A stretch of DNA of 64,000 nucleotides from Rhizobiaceae bacterium. GTDB taxonomy: Bacteria > Pseudomonadota > Alphaproteobacteria > Rhizobiales > Rhizobiaceae. Position 1 is the stretch's first letter, and each line of letters starts with the position of its first letter. This document shows, piece after piece, positions 61,163 to 64,000 of the stretch. The stretch covers positions 35,709-99,708 of the forward strand of contig CAJPFN010000078.1 of the NCBI GenBank assembly GCA_905339215.1, in the 5' to 3' direction. Below the pieces are notes generated by a model. It was not told the DNA's origin. It did no database searches and saw only the letters and a list, made by a program, of their open reading frames with translations. Position numbers and translations under genes: made by a program.

Positions 61163-61445
61163 ACAGGACATCCTCGCGATCTGCGCCTTCTGTCCGGCGC
61201 CCTGCCGTTCCGCGCTCGGCGAGGTGCATGGCGCCACGACCGAGACGCGGCAGCCTTCGGCGCTCGCGCTTGTCGCCCGTTCCGCACTCGGCGGCCGGAT
61301 GCCGGTGACGGCAGACATCCTCGCCCGACTCGGCGACCTGGACACCGTGCGGACCTGCCAGTCGGCGTGCTCGTATGGACTCGATATCGCCGCAGCACTC
61401 GAAGCTGTCCGCCCGCGGCTGGAGGCGATGATCGATGCCCGCTGA
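61155..61445 (+). CDS. Small cysteine-motif (putative Fe-S) protein
   Basis: A 96-residue protein with C10-x2-C13-x3-C17 (A-I-C-A-F-C-P-A-P-C-R) and C68-x3-C72 (T-C-Q-S-A-C-S-Y-G-L-D). The pattern recalls a reduced two-part 4Fe-4S domain of GlcF/GlpC-type electron carriers, but one motif set is incomplete. There is no signal peptide or membrane segment. It overlaps the FAD-oxidase gene by eight bases and the kinase by eleven, so all three are made together. It may accept electrons from the flavoenzyme; this is inference. I know no characterised homologue. Confidence 0.65.
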   Translation: MAEQDILAICAFCPAPCRSALGEVHGATTETRQPSALALVARSALGGRMPVTADILARLGDLDTVRTCQSACSYGLDIAAALEAVRPRLEAMIDAR

Positions 61446-62970
61446 CGACATGCTTTTCCTCGGCATCGACCTCGGCGCCGGTGGCCTCAAGGCGACGCTG
61501 GTCGACGCCGCCGGGCGCGTTTGCGGCACCGGCTCCGCCGACGTCTTGACCGCTACGCCGCACCCCGGCTGGAGCGAGCAGGATCCCGCCCTGTGGACCC
61601 GCGCCATGGTCGAGGCGGTGCCGCGCGCCATCGCCCAAGCGGGCGGAAAGCCGGAGCGGATCGCGGCGATCAGCTTCAGCGCCGGTGCCCACAGCTCCGT
61701 ACTCGTCGGCGAGGGCGGCGAGGTCCTGCGCCCGGCGATCCTGTGGAACGACCAGCGCAGCGGCGCCGAATCGCGGGAACTCGACGAGGCTCATGGCGAC
61801 GGGATCCTCGCCGTCGGCGGCAATCGTGTCTCGCCCACATGGACCCTGCCGCAACTCGCCTGGGTTGCCCGCCACGAGCCGGACGTCCATCGCCGCATCC
61901 GCCGCATCTACGTGGCCAAGGACTGGCTGCGCTCGCAACTGACCGGCGACTGGACCACCGACCGCACCGACGCTGTCGGCACGCTGTTCTTCGACATCGA
62001 CGGCGACGCCTGGTCGTCCTTCCTGTGTGGGCTGGCCGGCATTTCCGTCGACTTTTTGCCGCCGGTCGTGGAGCCGTCTGCCCGCGTCGGTGTGACCGCC
62101 GGCCCGGTCGCTTCCGCCTGCGGGTTGCTCGACGGCATCGCCGTGATCTGCGGCACGTCGGACACCTCCGTCGAGGCTTTCGGTGCCGGCGCCGGCGCGG
62201 CGGGCGAGGCGACCGTCAAGCTCGCCACCGCGGCGACCGTTAGCGTCGTTGCCGCACGCGGCCGCCCCTCGCGCACGCTGATCGACTATCCCTATGTCGT
62301 ACCCGGCCTGTGGTACACGATCACGGGCACCAATTCCTGCGCCTCGGCGCACAAATGGCTGCGCGACCGCTTCTTCGCCAGGCCCGGCGAGAGCGGCCAC
62401 GCCGCCTTCGAACGCATGGAGGCCGCCGCGGCGGCGACGCAGCCTGGCAGCGAGGGACTTCTCTTTCATCCCTACCTGAACGGTGAGCGGGCCCCGCACT
62501 GGGACCCGCTGCTGCGCGCCGACTTCCTCGGTATTACCATGCGCCACGAAGGCGGCCATTTTGTCCGCGCCCTCTACGAAGGCATCGCGTTTTCGCTGCG
62601 CGATTGCCGCGACCTGTTTGCCGGCGAAGGATTGCCGATCGGCGCGGCGCGCCTGGTCGGCGGCGGTACGAAGAGCCGGCTGTGGCGGCAGATCGTCGCC
62701 GACGTGCTCGGCATCGAGATCCGCGTGCCGGAAAACAACGATGCCTCCTACGGCGTAGCACTTCTCGCCGCGGTCGGCTCGGGCGCAGTCGCCGATTTTT
62801 CCGCGGTTCGCCGCGGCGATGCCGGCGCCGACGCCCTGATCCTGCCCGACCCGGCCCGGACGACGCTCTACGACGACCTTTTCGATCTCTACCGGCAGAG
62901 CCAAGCGGCGATGGCCGGCATCTACCATTCGATCCCTGCCATTCTCGCAAGACACGAGGCCGCGCGATGA
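61435..62970 (+). CDS. FGGY-family carbohydrate kinase
   Basis: A 511-residue sugar/polyol kinase. N-terminal G-I-D-L-G-A-G-G-L-K-A is the phosphate-1 motif. W-N-D-Q-R-S, T-D-R-T-D-A and G-T-S-D-T-S are ATP/sugar-site blocks. G-G-G-T-K-S-R-L-W-R-Q-I-V-A-D is the FGGY C-terminal signature. Closest type is xylulokinase, but substrates in this family vary (xylulose, ribulose, erythritol, glycerol). It lies between the small cysteine-motif gene and a GldA-type dehydrogenase, so the substrate may be a keto sugar or triose produced by the dehydrogenase. Confidence 0.9.
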   Translation: MPADDMLFLGIDLGAGGLKATLVDAAGRVCGTGSADVLTATPHPGWSEQDPALWTRAMVEAVPRAIAQAGGKPERIAAISFSAGAHSSVLVGEGGEVLRPAILWNDQRSGAESRELDEAHGDGILAVGGNRVSPTWTLPQLAWVARHEPDVHRRIRRIYVAKDWLRSQLTGDWTTDRTDAVGTLFFDIDGDAWSSFLCGLAGISVDFLPPVVEPSARVGVTAGPVASACGLLDGIAVICGTSDTSVEAFGAGAGAAGEATVKLATAATVSVVAARGRPSRTLIDYPYVVPGLWYTITGTNSCASAHKWLRDRFFARPGESGHAAFERMEAAAAATQPGSEGLLFHPYLNGERAPHWDPLLRADFLGITMRHEGGHFVRALYEGIAFSLRDCRDLFAGEGLPIGAARLVGGGTKSRLWRQIVADVLGIEIRVPENNDASYGVALLAAVGSGAVADFSAVRRGDAGADALILPDPARTTLYDDLFDLYRQSQAAMAGIYHSIPAILARHEAAR

Positions 62971-64000
62971 ACCGCAGAGTGTTCGGCTTTCCCGGCCGCT
63001 ACGTCCAGGGACCCGGCGCAATCGCCGCACTACCGGCGCTGCTCGCCGACCTCGGCGTGACGCGGCCGGGCCTGGTGGTCGATCCCTTCCTCGCCGAAAC
63101 GCTCGGCAGGCGCCTGCTCGTCGACCTCGCCGGGGCCGGTTTCCCGGCCGAGATGGCGGTGTTCGGCGGCGAATGCACGAAGGCGGAGATCGAGCGCGTC
63201 GCGGCGAGCCTCCTTGCCCGAGGCGCCGACGGCATCGTGGTCGCCGGCGGCGGCAAGGCGATCGACACGGCGAAGGGCGTGGCCAAGGCCGGCGGGCTGC
63301 GCCTGGTCGTGGCGCCGACGATTGCCTCCAACGATTCGCCGACCAGCCGGCTGATCGTGCTCTACGACGAGAACCACCGCATCCTCGGCGTCGAGCGCCT
63401 GGCTCGCAATCCCGACGCCGTCATCGTCGACACGGCGCTGATCGCCGCGGCACCCGTGCGCTTCTTCCGCGCCGGCATCGGCGACGCCCTGTCGAAGGCC
63501 TTCGAGGTGCGCGCCTGCGTCGAGGCCGGCGGCTCGAACTTCTTCGACGGCCGCTCGCCGCGCACGGCACTCATTCTCGCCGAGGCCTGCCTGGAGACGC
63601 TGCGCGGCCACGGCGAGGCAGCGGTGGCGGCGGTGCTGCGCGGAGCGCCGGACGAGGCCGTCGAGGCTGTCGTCGAGGCGACCGTGCTGATGAGCGGGCT
63701 GGCCTTCGAGAGCGGCGGCCTGTCGATCGCCCATGCGCTGACGCGCGGCTTTTCCGCCGAACCCGCCTATCGTCACGCGCTGCACGGCGAGGTGGTCGGC
63801 TTCGGCACCGTGGTGCAGCTCGTCGCCGACCCGGCGACCGCAGGCCGGGCCGTCGACATCGCGCGCTTCGCCCGCCGCCTCGGCCTGCCGGTGACGCTGG
63901 CCGAAATCGGTGGCGACGCAGGCGACGGCGAAGCCCTGCTGCGCATCGGCGCGCTGACCTGCGCCGCGCCCTATATCGGCAACTTCCCGGTCAGGCTCGA
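62967..64000 (+). CDS. Glycerol dehydrogenase-like protein (GldA family), 3' end cut
   Basis: The frame stays open to the window end, giving at least 344 residues of the usual 360-370. It is an iron/zinc alcohol dehydrogenase of the GldA class. V-A-G-G-G-K-A-I-D-T-A-K-G binds NAD, A-P-T-I-A-S-N-D-S-P-T-S is the family block, and metal ligands are D in G-I-G-D-A-L-S-K, H in S-I-A-H-A-L-T and H in A-L-H-G-E-V-V-G-F-G. The ATG overlaps the kinase stop (ATGA). Glycerol or a related polyol is a likely substrate. Confidence 0.88.
   Translation, partial: MNRRVFGFPGRYVQGPGAIAALPALLADLGVTRPGLVVDPFLAETLGRRLLVDLAGAGFPAEMAVFGGECTKAEIERVAASLLARGADGIVVAGGGKAIDTAKGVAKAGGLRLVVAPTIASNDSPTSRLIVLYDENHRILGVERLARNPDAVIVDTALIAAAPVRFFRAGIGDALSKAFEVRACVEAGGSNFFDGRSPRTALILAEACLETLRGHGEAAVAAVLRGAPDEAVEAVVEATVLMSGLAFESGGLSIAHALTRGFSAEPAYRHALHGEVVGFGTVVQLVADPATAGRAVDIARFARRLGLPVTLAEIGGDAGDGEALLRIGALTCAAPYIGNFPVRL

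Noticed and set aside
58421..61345. A minus-strand open frame of about 970 codons opposite lacI and the FAD oxidase
   Set aside because: The plus strand shows clear LacI and FAD-oxidase motifs; the antisense protein has no recognisable domain.

Overview
The window is a stretch of GC-rich chromosome from an alphaproteobacterium, most likely a member of the Hyphomicrobiales close to Mesorhizobium, Aminobacter or other Phyllobacteriaceae/Rhizobiaceae. The case rests on gene content and order: lptC-lptA-lptB-rpoN-hpf-ptsN, an ActS/ActR-type redox pair, a ROSE-like RNA thermometer in front of hsp20, an Irr-type iron box near bfd-bfr, a phn cluster of rhizobial type, and 45-nt palindromic intergenic repeats. 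I saw no rRNA, tRNA, CRISPR array, prophage or insertion sequence. Taxonomy is inferred, not tested.

Layout. 0-13 kb is mostly housekeeping: the end of a caspase-like gene, an ornithine cyclodeaminase-family enzyme, lapA, ihfB and sppA on the minus strand; then the lipopolysaccharide-transport genes lptCAB, rpoN, hpf and ptsN; then DUF1150 and hsp20 (minus), a nucleoside hydrolase, cmk and rpsA with a strong terminator. 13-19 kb holds accessory metabolism and signalling: cupin/LysR, an ATP-grasp protein, an SMP-30 lactonase beside an SDR, and a GGDEF-EAL protein with a degraded GGDEF motif. 19-23 kb carries a lipid-linked sugar module (a GT-C-like membrane protein, a GT2 and GtrA), then gshB and yifB. 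25-32 kb has intergenic palindromes, a conserved hypothetical, a metallophosphoesterase, actR, actS and hrpB.

31.9-45.6 kb is a complete carbon-phosphorus lyase locus: phnF facing phnGHIJKL plus a hexapeptide acyltransferase, then (after one SDR on the other strand) phnC-phnD-phnE1-phnE2-DUF1045-phnM-phnN. PhnCDE import phosphonate, PhnGHIJKLM attach it to ribose, break the C-P bond and release pyrophosphate, and PhnN makes PRPP. Pho boxes stand in front of both halves, and a likely PhnF operator sits at the phnG promoter. No phnP is present. The DUF1045 protein has two HxT motifs of 2H phosphoesterases and may fill that step.

45.8-47 kb holds bfr-bfd behind an Irr-type box. 47-57 kb is the most interesting unit: a SorC regulator, a class II aldolase-SDR fusion, an NTF2-like protein, a ribose-type ABC importer, and a divergent mtnK-mtnA pair. 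This looks like a dedicated 5-methylthioribose or 5-deoxyribose uptake and DHAP-shunt system. The importer and kinase promoters share one 17-bp palindrome that contains both -35 boxes. 57-64 kb ends with a secreted hypothetical protein, a thioesterase, and a LacI-controlled operon (FAD-linked oxidase, a 96-residue cysteine-motif protein, an FGGY kinase and a GldA-type dehydrogenase cut by the window end) behind a clear operator.
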